Shown here: piece after piece, positions 35,459 to 43,596 of the stretch
Numbering within the stretch: position 1 is the first letter of the stretch
Layout: every line of letters starts with the position of its first letter
Source of the DNA: Dyadobacter sp. 50-39
GTDB taxonomy: Bacteria > Bacteroidota > Bacteroidia > Cytophagales > Spirosomataceae
Direction: 5' to 3'
Length of the DNA stretch: 64,000 nucleotides
Assembly (NCBI GenBank): GCA_001898145.1
Contig: MKSR01000029.1
Span: forward strand, 682,001 to 746,000
Notes under the pieces: generated by a model
What the model was told of the DNA's origin: nothing
The model's database searches: none
What the model saw: only the letters and a program-made list of their open reading frames with translations
Translations under genes and position numbers: made by a program

Positions 35459-35902
35459 ATGAAGCAGTATCAGGCATATTTGACCGAAAGTAACGAAGAA
35501 AACACCCGCTTCCAGTTCCAAAGTATCGGGAAGCGGGGTGTTTTCGAAAAAGTGATATTCTTTACACCGCTAACTAGTGATACATATAATTTATCTCTCG
35601 TCGACTATAATACGAAAACCAACAGTTACGACGACTTGTCTGTCACTGATAACGGAGATATGCCCGAAGTGCTTGTTACTGTAATCTCCACGATTCACAG
35701 GTTTCTTGGCTCCAACCCTGGTAAGAAAATCTATTTCGAGGGAAGCACACCAGCCAGGACACGATTATATCAAATCGCTATTGGAAAGATTTACGACCCT
35801 CAGAAGTCAGATCTGCTGATTAAAGGACTCCAAGATAATCAATGGTTCCCATTTGAACCGAATATCAACTTTCAAGGTTTTTTAGCTGAGGAAAAGCCTT
35901 AA
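35459..35902 (+). CDS. Uncharacterised small protein, DUF6934-like
   Basis: A 147-residue soluble protein whose ATG follows the ileS stop directly. I recall similar proteins annotated as DUF6934 in Cytophagales, but no function is known to me. It has no signal peptide or membrane helix. A strand-rich middle (KKIYFEGSTPARTRLYQIAIGKI) is the most conserved-looking part. Base composition and codon use are more AT-rich than in ileS. A 50-residue gene follows after 27 bases, and the pair looks like an accessory two-gene unit. Confidence 0.72.
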   Translation: MKQYQAYLTESNEENTRFQFQSIGKRGVFEKVIFFTPLTSDTYNLSLVDYNTKTNSYDDLSVTDNGDMPEVLVTVISTIHRFLGSNPGKKIYFEGSTPARTRLYQIAIGKIYDPQKSDLLIKGLQDNQWFPFEPNINFQGFLAEEKP

Positions 35903-35929
35903 CTTTATTGAAACTATCTTCCTGAAAAT

Positions 35930-36082
35930 ATGAAAGTGCTAGATAAAAAGTCAGGGAAAACCGACAACATTACTTACAACCCACGTCTGGATAATCTTTC
36001 GATACCGCAAATCGTATTGGATAAAACGGAGAGAGCTCGCAAGACTCTTGAAAAAATATCCAGTACTCAAGCATCTTCATAG
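35930..36082 (+). CDS. Small 50-residue protein paired with the DUF6934-like gene
   Basis: An ATG at 35930 opens 50 codons ending with TAG at 36082. The product is basic at the start (MKVLDKKSGKTDN) and has a helical, charged C-terminal half (LDKTERARKTLEKISS). It lies 27 bases after the DUF6934-like gene, in the same AT-rich stretch. I do not recognise it. Size and pairing recall antitoxin-like partners, but there is no direct evidence for that. Confidence 0.55.
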   Translation: MKVLDKKSGKTDNITYNPRLDNLSIPQIVLDKTERARKTLEKISSTQASS

Positions 36083-36095
36083 GAGATAGCGTCCT

Positions 36096-36875
36096 ATGCA
36101 ACTCCAAACCTCCACTGCCCTCATCACCGGCGGCGCCTCCGGACTTGGAGAAGCGACGGCACGGCTGTTTGTTAGTCAAGGGGCAAAAGTTGTTATTCTT
36201 GATTTAAATGAAGCTTCCGGGCAAGTGCTTGAAAGCGAATTTTCTGGCCAGATCAAATTCATTAAAACCGACGTTACCAGCGAAAGCGAGGTTCAAAATG
36301 CATTGGACATTGCATTGCAGACCCTCGGAAGCATTCAGATTGTTGTTAACTGTGCAGGCATCGCTCCCGCGCGTAAGATCATTGGTAAGGCCGACGGCAT
36401 TTATGGCCCGCATTCATTTGAGCTTTTTGAAAAAACAATCCGTATTAACCTCATCGGCACATTTAATGTGATGCGTTTGGCGGCATTTGCTATGGAAAAC
36501 AATACGCCGAATGCAGACGGTGAACGCGGTGTGATCATCAATACAGCGTCAGTAGCGGCCTACGACGGTCAAATGGGCCAGGTGGCTTATGCGGCCAGTA
36601 AAGGCGGGATTGTGAGTATGACGCTACCGGTAGCGAGGGATCTTGCCAAATCCGGCATCCGGGTAATGGCTATCGCTCCGGGACTGTTCGAAACACCGCT
36701 GCTTATGGGCCTGCCGGAAGAAGCCCGCACTTCGCTGGGGCAGCAAATACCGTTTCCCTCCCGGCTCGGCAAGCCGTCCGAATATGCATTATTAGCGAAA
36801 TCCATTGTTGAAAATCCAATGCTGAATGGCGAAGTCATCCGCCTGGACGGGGCGATCAGAATGGCGCCCAGATAG
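36096..36875 (+). CDS. SDR oxidoreductase, 3-hydroxyacyl-CoA dehydrogenase type II-like
   Basis: A 259-residue short-chain dehydrogenase. TGGASGLG (near 9-16) binds the cofactor, VNCAG is near 88 and YAASKGG carries the catalytic Tyr and Lys. The sequence DGIYGPHSFELFEKTIRINLIGTFNVMRLAA and the C-terminal IRLDGAIRMAPR closely resemble the HSD17B10/3-hydroxyacyl-CoA dehydrogenase type II group. These enzymes act in branched-chain fatty acid and isoleucine breakdown. An AGGAG sequence precedes the start, unusually strong for this genome. It stands alone with no beta-oxidation neighbours. Confidence 0.9.
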   Translation: MQLQTSTALITGGASGLGEATARLFVSQGAKVVILDLNEASGQVLESEFSGQIKFIKTDVTSESEVQNALDIALQTLGSIQIVVNCAGIAPARKIIGKADGIYGPHSFELFEKTIRINLIGTFNVMRLAAFAMENNTPNADGERGVIINTASVAAYDGQMGQVAYAASKGGIVSMTLPVARDLAKSGIRVMAIAPGLFETPLLMGLPEEARTSLGQQIPFPSRLGKPSEYALLAKSIVENPMLNGEVIRLDGAIRMAPR

Positions 36876-36881
36876 TTAAAC

Positions 36882-37259
36882 ATGAAGCAGATGAGAGGGC
36901 ATTACTTTTTCAAGTGGCTATTCCTGACAGTAGTGTCTGTCAGCGTCCTGCATTTGCGTGAAGCTCGCGCTGCCTGCTACCAGACCGAGCAAGTTGCCCG
37001 TCACCAGAGTACCAGCGGGAGGCAATGCCTTCTTGTGATCGGAAGCCGTAAACTGTCGGTCGGTCCTCCGCCGGTTTTTGCGGATTTCAAAAATACCCAT
37101 CACATCCTCCTTGCATTCCTTTCCTTTTCACTGAGCCACGTCGCCGGCGGGCGCCATGATTTCCAGCCTGATAAGGAACCCGGTCACATTTTTACGCAGA
37201 ACCAGCATTTCCGTAGTCGTACGCTTTCTTCCGACGAGCATTCCATTTTCCATTCATAA
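36882..37259 (+). CDS. Hypothetical protein with N-terminal signal-like helix
   Basis: An open frame of 125 codons beginning six bases after the SDR stop. The first 29 residues (FFKWLFLTVVSVSVLHLREARA) look like a signal peptide. The rest is low in conserved-looking features, with repeated His and Ser. I do not recognise it, and the frame may be partly spurious; an overlapping frame from 37156 continues to 37359. It may be a remnant or a lineage-specific secreted peptide. Confidence 0.35.
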   Translation: MKQMRGHYFFKWLFLTVVSVSVLHLREARAACYQTEQVARHQSTSGRQCLLVIGSRKLSVGPPPVFADFKNTHHILLAFLSFSLSHVAGGRHDFQPDKEPGHIFTQNQHFRSRTLSSDEHSIFHS

Positions 37260-37362
37260 GCCTGCTTTCGCACGCCCGCGAACGCTAGCGACGATGCACC
37301 TCATGCGCATCAGGCCTTACTGTGTACGTATGGCCTTCACGCTTCATTTAAATAAATGAAAA

Positions 37363-37512
37363 ATGGGAATCAAACGAACAGCTTTCTTTCTGCGGAAATG
37401 GCTCCTGCGGATCGCAATTTCGTTTATGCTCGGGTTTTCGAATGCCATCAATCAGGATTCGAAGAGCATCGACGACACGTCTTTTAAAATTGAAGAAACT
37501 ATCAAAAAATAA
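37363..37512 (+). CDS. Hypothetical 49-residue protein with N-terminal helix
   Basis: A short frame (ATG 37363, TAA 37510-37512) encoding a basic start, one hydrophobic helix (KWLLRIAISFMLGFSNA) and a short acidic/basic tail. It could be a small membrane or secreted peptide. A strong hairpin follows directly (37517-37552). I do not recognise a family. Confidence 0.35.
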   Translation: MGIKRTAFFLRKWLLRIAISFMLGFSNAINQDSKSIDDTSFKIEETIKK

Positions 37513-37516
37513 ATGA

Positions 37517-37552
37517 AAACCTGGGAATCAGGTCAAATTGATTCCCAGGTTT
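37517..37552 (-). terminator. Terminator hairpin overlapping the end of the DeoR gene
   Basis: A perfect 14-base inverted repeat (37517-37530 and 37539-37552) with an 8-base loop. On the minus strand the 5' arm lies within the last DeoR codons (NLGIN), the stop codon starts the second arm, and a T-rich run follows. It can also stop transcripts of the small plus-strand gene. Confidence 0.75.
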
Positions 37553-38277
37553 CTATAAATATCAAACTCTTCACTTCCGGCTTCTTTGTCCGTAATAATT
37601 ACCGATAAACGCTCCGTAGGGCAAACATAATAAGCCTCCGCAGTACCCAGCTTTTCAGTTGTAGCCAATGCAATAACTTCCTTCGACGATTCGATCATCG
37701 TGCGTTTTACTTCACTTTCTTCGAAGTCGGGCCCGGTAACGCCCAGCTCCGCGTGAATGCTGCAAATGCCCAGCAGGCAAACATCGGCCCTGAATTTTTT
37801 AAAAAACTGAATACAATCATTACCGATCGTCACGAACGAGTCCTTCAATAAACGCCCGCCCGCAAAAAGGACATCCACATGTTCGTGCTCTTCCAGAATG
37901 GACGCGATGGGAAAGCTGTTAGTGATAACCGTCAATTTCAAGTCCTTTGGCAGCATTTGCGCGATCAGCAACGCGGAGGTGCCGCCGTCGAAAATGACTA
38001 CCTGACCGTCTTTGAGAAATTGTAACGTTTTCTTTGCAATAATTTGCTTCTGCTCATTGTCGTATTTGATACGGTCGCGGAAATGATGGGGCCCCGGCGA
38101 ATGCGGCACAGCACCGCCGCGAACCGATTTGAGCAGTCCCTGGTCGGCCAACTCTTTGATATCCCGCCGGACAGTATCCTCCGACACATTCAAAAGCGTG
38201 CTGAGATGCCCCAGATAGACTTTCTGCTCATGCCCCAACTGGTCCAGTATGATCTGGAATCGTTCTTCTTTTAACAT
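37528..38277 (-). CDS. DeoR/GlpR-family transcriptional regulator
   Basis: A DeoR-type repressor of 249 residues. The N-terminal winged helix (EERFQIILDQLG...VSEDTVRRDIKEL) is followed by a sugar-phosphate-binding domain of the ribose-5-phosphate isomerase fold, with FDGGTSALLIAQ near 95 and the C-terminal ADVCLLGICSI segment. DeoR proteins usually sense a phosphorylated sugar. I chose the ATG at 38277; the longer frame starts with TTG at 38289. It is divergent from a deoxyribonucleotidase gene across a TTGCA repeat array, so it probably controls that gene and itself. Confidence 0.92.
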   Translation of the reverse strand: MLKEERFQIILDQLGHEQKVYLGHLSTLLNVSEDTVRRDIKELADQGLLKSVRGGAVPHSPGPHHFRDRIKYDNEQKQIIAKKTLQFLKDGQVVIFDGGTSALLIAQMLPKDLKLTVITNSFPIASILEEHEHVDVLFAGGRLLKDSFVTIGNDCIQFFKKFRADVCLLGICSIHAELGVTGPDFEESEVKRTMIESSKEVIALATTEKLGTAEAYYVCPTERLSVIITDKEAGSEEFDIYRNLGINLT

Positions 38278-38295
38278 AGGTATCCCCAATTATGC

Positions 38296-38377
38296 TTGCA
38301 AATTTAACAAACATTTTAAATTTAATGTTGCAAAATATTGCATATATGACTTACATTTGTTGCAAATAATTGCAAAT
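38296..38377. promoter_or_regulatory. Phased TTGCA operator array between DeoR and nucleotidase genes
   Basis: TTGCA occurs at 38296, 38328, 38338, 38360 and 38370. The last four form two direct-repeat pairs with 10-base spacing inside each pair, and the pairs are 32 bases apart. Each pair is TTGCAAAATATTGCAT or TTGCAAATAATTGCAAAT. The layout puts all sites on one face of the helix and fits cooperative binding by the neighbouring DeoR-type regulator. Confidence 0.65.
38328..38359 (+). promoter_or_regulatory. Promoter of the deoxyribonucleotidase gene
   Basis: TTG at 38328-38330 and TACATTTG at 38352-38359, 21 bases apart, match the Bacteroidota promoter. One TTGCA pair covers the -33 box and the second begins right after the -7 box, so a bound repressor would block it. 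Confidence 0.6.
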
Positions 38378-38391
38378 ACTAATTTCTAATC

Positions 38392-38943
38392 ATGAAGAAA
38401 TCAATTGCTGTGGACATGGATAATGTCATTGTCGACATCGAAGCTAACTGGATCAACCATTATGCCGAGGCATTCGGTGTGACCGTCACCAAGGAAGCGA
38501 TGCACGGTATTCCCGAAGACCAGGCCTTTCCCGATCCGCTAGCTGCACGCAGCCTTCTTTACAAACCCGGCTTCTTCCGCTATGCTCCGCTGATTCCCGG
38601 CGCGCAGGAAGCTATCATCAAATTGCAGGAAAACTATGAGGTGTACATTGTGTCCGCCGCCATGGAATTTCCCAATTCATTGCCTGAAAAATACGATTGG
38701 CTGGCCGAGCATTTCCCGTCGATCACTTGGAGAAACATCATCTTTTGCGGCGACAAGAGTGTCATCAACACCGATTACCTCATTGACGACCACTTGAAAA
38801 ACCTGGATTTTCATAAGGGCAAGCCTATTCTCTTCACCGCCGGGCACAATCGAGGTATCGACAAACATACGCGTGTGAATAACTGGACCGAGGTGTTGGA
38901 GTTGTTGGAGCAATTAGAAGAGCCTCAACAGATTATCGAATAA
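38392..38943 (+). CDS. 5'(3')-deoxyribonucleotidase-like HAD phosphatase
   Basis: A 183-residue HAD-family phosphatase of the 5'(3')-deoxyribonucleotidase (NT5C) type. The motif DMDNVIVD gives the nucleophile Asp8 and Asp10. YIVSAA supplies motif II, and YLIDDHLKNL the C-terminal metal-binding acids. It removes phosphate from deoxynucleoside monophosphates in the cytoplasm. The divergent DeoR-type regulator and operator array suggest control by a nucleoside or sugar phosphate. The 3' end overlaps the convergent toxin gene by 11 bases. Confidence 0.87.
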   Translation: MKKSIAVDMDNVIVDIEANWINHYAEAFGVTVTKEAMHGIPEDQAFPDPLAARSLLYKPGFFRYAPLIPGAQEAIIKLQENYEVYIVSAAMEFPNSLPEKYDWLAEHFPSITWRNIIFCGDKSVINTDYLIDDHLKNLDFHKGKPILFTAGHNRGIDKHTRVNNWTEVLELLEQLEEPQQIIE

Positions 38944-39262
38944 GAGCGATAATCGTCTGAACAACGGCACTGATTGTAGTGGCACTGACCAATCTCGCGC
39001 TACGTACGACAATACGCTTGTCGGCCGTAAACAAGCGGCTTGGTCTGATAAAACTGCTAACGGGCAATGCCCCACTCTGAAAATCCGATTGGGTCAATGG
39101 AATGGCGTAAATATCTCTCGAGTTTTGAGAAGTAATCTGGCACAATAAGACATCGTCACCTGGTAAATCAGCAATTACCAGCGCAGGACGCCTTTTGGAA
39201 CCAGACAAATCGGAGAATGGGAAGGGAATTACAACCACTTCACCCTTTACAAATTTTGCCAT
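38933..39262 (-). CDS. PemK/MazF-family toxin
   Basis: A 109-residue MazF/PemK-type toxin. The N-terminus FVKGEVVVIPFPFSDLSGSKRRPALVIAD is the family signature and LLCQITSQ the following strand. Family members are mRNA endoribonucleases held inactive by an antitoxin. The start overlaps the small upstream gene by 16 bases, so the two are coupled. The last codons overlap the convergent nucleotidase gene by 11 bases, suggesting a late insertion between nucleotidase and uvrB. Confidence 0.88.
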   Translation of the reverse strand: MAKFVKGEVVVIPFPFSDLSGSKRRPALVIADLPGDDVLLCQITSQNSRDIYAIPLTQSDFQSGALPVSSFIRPSRLFTADKRIVVRSARLVSATTISAVVQTIIALIR

Positions 39263-39465
39263 GCCTCATCTTCTTCATCCGTCAGCCAGTCTTTCGCAAG
39301 GGATTTCTGGCTGGCATAGTGTGTTACTGTGTGCTTCTCTTCGACACTTCCTTCCACAGAATCCTCGATCGTAAACGCGATCACTTCAACCTGCTTCCCG
39401 ATAAATGAAGCAGGTATTTCCAACAAAATATTGGTATTTTCCGGTTTTATGAGCGTTCTGACCAT
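39247..39465 (-). CDS. Antitoxin partner of the MazF-type toxin
   Basis: A 72-residue protein from the ATG at 39465 (MVRTLIKPENTNILLEIPASFIGKQVEVIAF). The N-terminal part looks like the strand-rich DNA-binding half of an antitoxin, and the acidic tail (DWLTDEEDEAWQNL) the toxin-neutralising half. A longer frame begins with TTG at 39519 but its extra residues look non-coding. Function is inferred from position and overlap with the MazF gene; the family is not firmly recognised. Confidence 0.75.
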   Translation of the reverse strand: MVRTLIKPENTNILLEIPASFIGKQVEVIAFTIEDSVEGSVEEKHTVTHYASQKSLAKDWLTDEEDEAWQNL

Positions 39466-39522
39466 TTTCACAGTGGAATAGCGTGAAATAAATTTAATAC
39501 AATTATCGGCACTTTCCAATAG

Positions 39523-41541
39523 CTACGCCTGCTCCTGCACCCGGGTCTTCAACTGCATTAATTCATCGCGCAACCTTGCTGCTTCCAGGAAGTCGAGGTC
39601 TTTTGCGGCGGCTTCCATTTTACGCTGCGTTTCGGAGATGAGTTTTTGCAGATCGGTTTTGCCCATGTATTGAACCACCGGATCGGCGGCAATGCGTACT
39701 TCTTCGGGTTCCACATACACTTTGCGGACTTTTGAATCGGCCACGGAAGTTTGCTCCATAATGGCCTCTTTTGATTTCCGTACCGTCCTAGGCGTGATGC
39801 CGTTGGCCAGGTTATAGTCCATTTGAATGCTGCGGCGGCGGTTCGTTTCGTCGATCGCGAGCTGCATGGAACCGGTAATGGTATCAGCATACATAATCAC
39901 TTTCCCGCGGTCGTTACGCGCGGCGCGGCCGATAGTCTGGATCATAGACCGGGTATCGCGCAGGAAGCCTTCCTTATCGGCATCCATAATGGCCACGAGC
40001 GACACCTCGGGCAGGTCGAGGCCCTCGCGGAGAAGGTTCACGCCCACCAGTACGTCGAAAATGCCTAAACGGAGCTCACGGAGAATCTCTACGCGGTCCA
40101 AAGCCTTTACTTCCGAGTGAATGTAGCGGCATTTGATGCCCACACGGTCCAGGTACTTGCTGAGTTCCTCGGCCATGCGTTTGGTGAGGGTGGTAACCAG
40201 TATGCGGTCGCCTAGGTTAATACGTTCGGTAATCTCTTCCAGCAGGTCGTCGATCTGGTTCAGGCTTGGGCGCACTTCAATTTCCGGATCCAGCAGGCCG
40301 GTAGGACGTATAATTTGCTCTACCACAACTCCTTCTGATTTTCTCAACTCATAGTCCGCCGGCGTGGCGCTTACAAAAATAGTTTGCGGTGTCATGTCCT
40401 CGAACTCCTGGAATGTCAGCGGCCGGTTATCCAATGCCGACGGCAAACGGAAACCGTACTCCACCAATGCCTCTTTACGTGAACGGTCGCCGCCCCACAT
40501 CGCTCGGATCTGTGGCATTGTTACGTGGCTTTCGTCGACCACCATCAGGAAATCCTCGGGAAAATAGTCGAGGAGGCAGAAGGGACGCTGCCCGGGCATC
40601 CGGCGGTCAAAGTAGCGGGAGTAGTTCTCGATGCCGGAACAGTAACCCAGTTCCCGCATCATTTCCATATCAAACTCCGTACGCTCTTTCACGCGTTCCG
40701 CTTCTGCAAGCCTTCCTTCGGCAATGAAGTATTTGATCTGCGATTGCAGGTCATCCTGTATTTCTTTAATGGATTGATTCAATACGTCGCGGCCAGTCAC
40801 AAACAGGTTGGCCGGGAATATGGCTATGGCTTTCTCGGAAGATAGTTTCTTGCCTGTTTCAGGCTCAATGCGCTGGATTTCCTCGATCTCATCCCCGAAA
40901 AAGATAAATCGGTAGGCAAAATCGGCATAGCCGGGGAATACGTCTACCGTATCCCCTTTTACGCGGAAAGTACCCCGGTTAAATTCGACCTCCGTCCGGC
41001 TGTAAAGAATCTCTACTAACCGGAACAGGAACTGGTTCCGGCTTACAATATCGCCCAGCTTTGCGCTGACAATACTTTTTTTGTATTCCAACGGGTTACC
41101 CGCGCCATAGATACAGGAAACCGACGCCACTACAATTACATCCCGGCGACCGCTCATCAGCGACGAAACCGTATGCAAACGCAGCTTCTCGATCTCCTGA
41201 TTGATCATCAGGTCCTTTTCAATGTAGGTGTTGGTGCTGGAAATGAATGCTTCCGGCTGATAGTAGTCGTAGTAGCTGATAAAATACTCGACCGCATTTG
41301 TTGGAAAAAACTGCTTAAACTCGCCGTAAAGCTGGGCGGCCAGCGTTTTGTTGTGGCTCAACACGAGGGTGGGCTTATTCACTTGAGCCACCACATTGGC
41401 CACGGTAAAGGTCTTTCCCGAACCCGTCACCCCGAGCAATGTCTGGGCGGGTTCTCCATTTTCGATTCCTTGTACTAGTTGCTTGATTGCCTCCGGCTGA
41501 TCGCCCGTCGGCTGGTATTCTGAAGTGAGTTCGAAGTTCAT
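39523..41541 (-). CDS. uvrB: Excinuclease ABC subunit UvrB
   Basis: The damage-verification helicase of nucleotide excision repair, 672 residues from the ATG at 41541. Walker A is GVTGSGKT at 37-44. The beta-hairpin YYDYYQPEA that probes DNA is present, as are the helicase motifs (DESHVTMPQ; QTIGRAARN). The UVR domain that binds UvrC ends the protein (LDFLEAARLRDELMQLK). Length is normal. An upstream ATG at 41574 lies inside a terminator hairpin, so the start at 41541 is preferred. It acts with UvrA and UvrC, which are not in this window. Confidence 0.97.
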   Translation of the reverse strand: MNFELTSEYQPTGDQPEAIKQLVQGIENGEPAQTLLGVTGSGKTFTVANVVAQVNKPTLVLSHNKTLAAQLYGEFKQFFPTNAVEYFISYYDYYQPEAFISSTNTYIEKDLMINQEIEKLRLHTVSSLMSGRRDVIVVASVSCIYGAGNPLEYKKSIVSAKLGDIVSRNQFLFRLVEILYSRTEVEFNRGTFRVKGDTVDVFPGYADFAYRFIFFGDEIEEIQRIEPETGKKLSSEKAIAIFPANLFVTGRDVLNQSIKEIQDDLQSQIKYFIAEGRLAEAERVKERTEFDMEMMRELGYCSGIENYSRYFDRRMPGQRPFCLLDYFPEDFLMVVDESHVTMPQIRAMWGGDRSRKEALVEYGFRLPSALDNRPLTFQEFEDMTPQTIFVSATPADYELRKSEGVVVEQIIRPTGLLDPEIEVRPSLNQIDDLLEEITERINLGDRILVTTLTKRMAEELSKYLDRVGIKCRYIHSEVKALDRVEILRELRLGIFDVLVGVNLLREGLDLPEVSLVAIMDADKEGFLRDTRSMIQTIGRAARNDRGKVIMYADTITGSMQLAIDETNRRRSIQMDYNLANGITPRTVRKSKEAIMEQTSVADSKVRKVYVEPEEVRIAADPVVQYMGKTDLQKLISETQRKMEAAAKDLDFLEAARLRDELMQLKTRVQEQA

Positions 41542-41564
41542 AGCTTGTTGTAAGGCAATATAAA

Positions 41565-41610
41565 AGGAACGCATTTCAAAGATAGATTAGTTTCTTTGAA
41601 ATGCGTTCCT
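41565..41610 (-). terminator. Terminator downstream of the cupin gene
   Basis: A perfect 18-base inverted repeat (41565-41582 and 41593-41610) with a 10-base loop. On the minus strand a TTTTAT run follows. It separates the cupin gene from uvrB. Confidence 0.75.
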
Positions 41611-41668
41611 GAATACTGCCCGTCGCGAACGGCTATTTGGGGGATGCCAGCTACCGCGGGCAAACCGG

Positions 41669-42523
41669 TTATGCCTGCTTTTGCACAAGTTCCTGCGCGT
41701 TTTCAACGGCCTTCCGTTCCTTCCAGTGCTGCCAATCGAGGCCCAGCAGCTTGGTCATGCTTTTATCTACAAACTGGTGACGAACGAGGTTCATACCGCC
41801 GCGGACCGCCGTAAAAATGGAGTTGTTGGCACGCAATGCGAGGCTGAAACCACCATCCACATAGCGGATATAATGCCACCAAAGCGAAGGAATAAAGATC
41901 GTCTCGCCATGGTGAAGAATCGTTTCGTAGCCGGTTGCCCCTTTCAACGCCGGGAATTTCTCGTAATCCGGGCTGAGCGGGTCCACCTTGCTCATTACCG
42001 TGAACGGGTGGTGGTACAGGCGGCGGCTTTCTTCGGGAGAAAACAAAATCAGCTGCTTGCGGGTCTGGAACTGCGTCAGGAATACGTTCGAGCAATCCAT
42101 ATCGTAATGCAGATTGGTAATCGAACCCTCACCTCCGAAAAAGACATATTTATATGACTTCAAAAAGCCGTCCATGATCGTCGGGAAACGGATATCTTCT
42201 GCCAGCTCGGGAATCTTTTTGAAAATATCGAAAAGGAAAATGCGGAGATCGGTCGGGCCTTTCTCAATGAGGCTCAGGTAGTCGCCGAACTTCATCGTTT
42301 TAGCGATCTGGAAATACTTGTCGGCGTCGTGAATGTGGTTGTCCACCAACGGAACATCCAGGTTACCGTGGTTTTCGCGCAGCCAGTCGAAAGTCCATTT
42401 CTGAACCGCCGGCCAATCTTTTGCCAGGTCGGTAAACACTACCGGGCGACTTGGTTTTAAGTAATTTTCGATGAATTCTTCGCGCGTAAGTCCGGTGCGC
42501 TTCTCTATTGGCACTAATTTCAT
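41669..42523 (-). CDS. JmjC/cupin-like hydroxylase
   Basis: A 284-residue cupin of the JmjC/FIH-like group. The iron-binding HxD...H triad is His139, Asp141 (NLHYDMD) and His217 (PSLWWHYI). All three are present, so it is a probable Fe(II)/2-oxoglutarate hydroxylase. Relatives hydroxylate proteins (ribosomal or other) or act in small-molecule pathways. The target cannot be told from the sequence. It is a single gene ending at a strong terminator, upstream of uvrB. Confidence 0.85.
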   Translation of the reverse strand: MKLVPIEKRTGLTREEFIENYLKPSRPVVFTDLAKDWPAVQKWTFDWLRENHGNLDVPLVDNHIHDADKYFQIAKTMKFGDYLSLIEKGPTDLRIFLFDIFKKIPELAEDIRFPTIMDGFLKSYKYVFFGGEGSITNLHYDMDCSNVFLTQFQTRKQLILFSPEESRRLYHHPFTVMSKVDPLSPDYEKFPALKGATGYETILHHGETIFIPSLWWHYIRYVDGGFSLALRANNSIFTAVRGGMNLVRHQFVDKSMTKLLGLDWQHWKERKAVENAQELVQKQA

Positions 42524-42718
42524 AGCAAGAAACTGAGTAGGTAATCGACTATTTATGGAATACCGTTACATTTTCACCTATAACGGGAGGATAACCGCCA
42601 AGGTTTAAAACCGGCCAAAATATCCGGTCAAATGTATTAAAGAGATTTCAAAAATATAAATTTCGTAGAATATAATAAAAGTATATCCTTAAAACAGATA
42701 GACTAAATAGGTTAGCGC

Positions 42719-43528
42719 ATGAAATATTTCACCGTACTTCCCCCGGCCGACCTCGCACGATACGTCCGCTTCTTCTGGGTGCTGGAACACAACCTGGCTG
42801 ATCGCGAGCCCTATTTCCACCGGACCATGGCCGATGGCTGCGCCGAAATGGTTTTTCATTTCAAAGGTCGTTTCGATGAAATATTGAAAACCGACGAGCA
42901 GGAGCTTTCCTTCCGGTCGGGCATTCACGGGCAATCGCAGTCTTTCCGCCGGTTCCGTATCGGGGAGGACTTCGGGATTTTGGGCGTGTACCTCTACCCT
43001 TTCGCCATTCCGGCGCTGTTTGGCGTCCCGGCAACAGAACTGAGTAACCAAATGCCCGACCTCACTACATTCCTGGGCCAGGCAGGTACCGAGCTTGAAG
43101 AGCGTGTCATGCTCGCCGCCGACCACCCGCAACGCATCCATATTATCGCCGAATTCCTCAGAAAATGTATTCGCAGCCGCGAGGTCAGTGAGCCGGCAGT
43201 ATTCTCGGTGATCGGGAGTGTGATCCGGTCCAATGGCCTGGCCAAAATCCCGGACCTGGCGGCACAGAGTTTTCTGTCGACCCGGCAATTTGAAAGGAAA
43301 TTTCTGGCATTCTCCGGATTCACACCGAAGCTGTTCAGCCGGATTATCCGGTTTCATTCCGCACTCAATGAATATGGGAACAAGGAGAAATCGCTCACCG
43401 AAATCGCCTATGAATGTGGGTACTACGACCAATCGCATTTCATTCACGATTTCAAGGCATTCTCGGGCGATCATCCGAAAACCTATTTTTCCGGCAACAC
43501 CGAAGGAATGGGTTACCGCGATGTATGA
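42719..43528 (+). CDS. AraC-family transcriptional regulator
   Basis: A 269-residue AraC-type regulator. The N-terminal half resembles the DUF6597 sensor domain (PPADLARYVRFFWVLEHN). The C-terminal HTH_18 domain includes STRQFERKFLAFSGFTPKLFSRIIRF and the second helix-turn-helix CGYYDQSHFIHDFKAFSGDHPKTY. It is followed 68 bases later by a VOC protein on the same strand, which may be its target. The inducer is unknown. Confidence 0.92.
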   Translation: MKYFTVLPPADLARYVRFFWVLEHNLADREPYFHRTMADGCAEMVFHFKGRFDEILKTDEQELSFRSGIHGQSQSFRRFRIGEDFGILGVYLYPFAIPALFGVPATELSNQMPDLTTFLGQAGTELEERVMLAADHPQRIHIIAEFLRKCIRSREVSEPAVFSVIGSVIRSNGLAKIPDLAAQSFLSTRQFERKFLAFSGFTPKLFSRIIRFHSALNEYGNKEKSLTEIAYECGYYDQSHFIHDFKAFSGDHPKTYFSGNTEGMGYRDV

Positions 43529-43596
43529 TGTCGCATTTTTCCAATTTCGGGGCAGGTATGCGGGCTAGTTTTGTTTAAACCAAAAACAAAGAATCA

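Noticed and set aside
42689-43474. 261-codon minus-strand frame opposite the AraC regulator
   Set aside because: The plus-strand gene has a full AraC HTH; the reverse frame has none.
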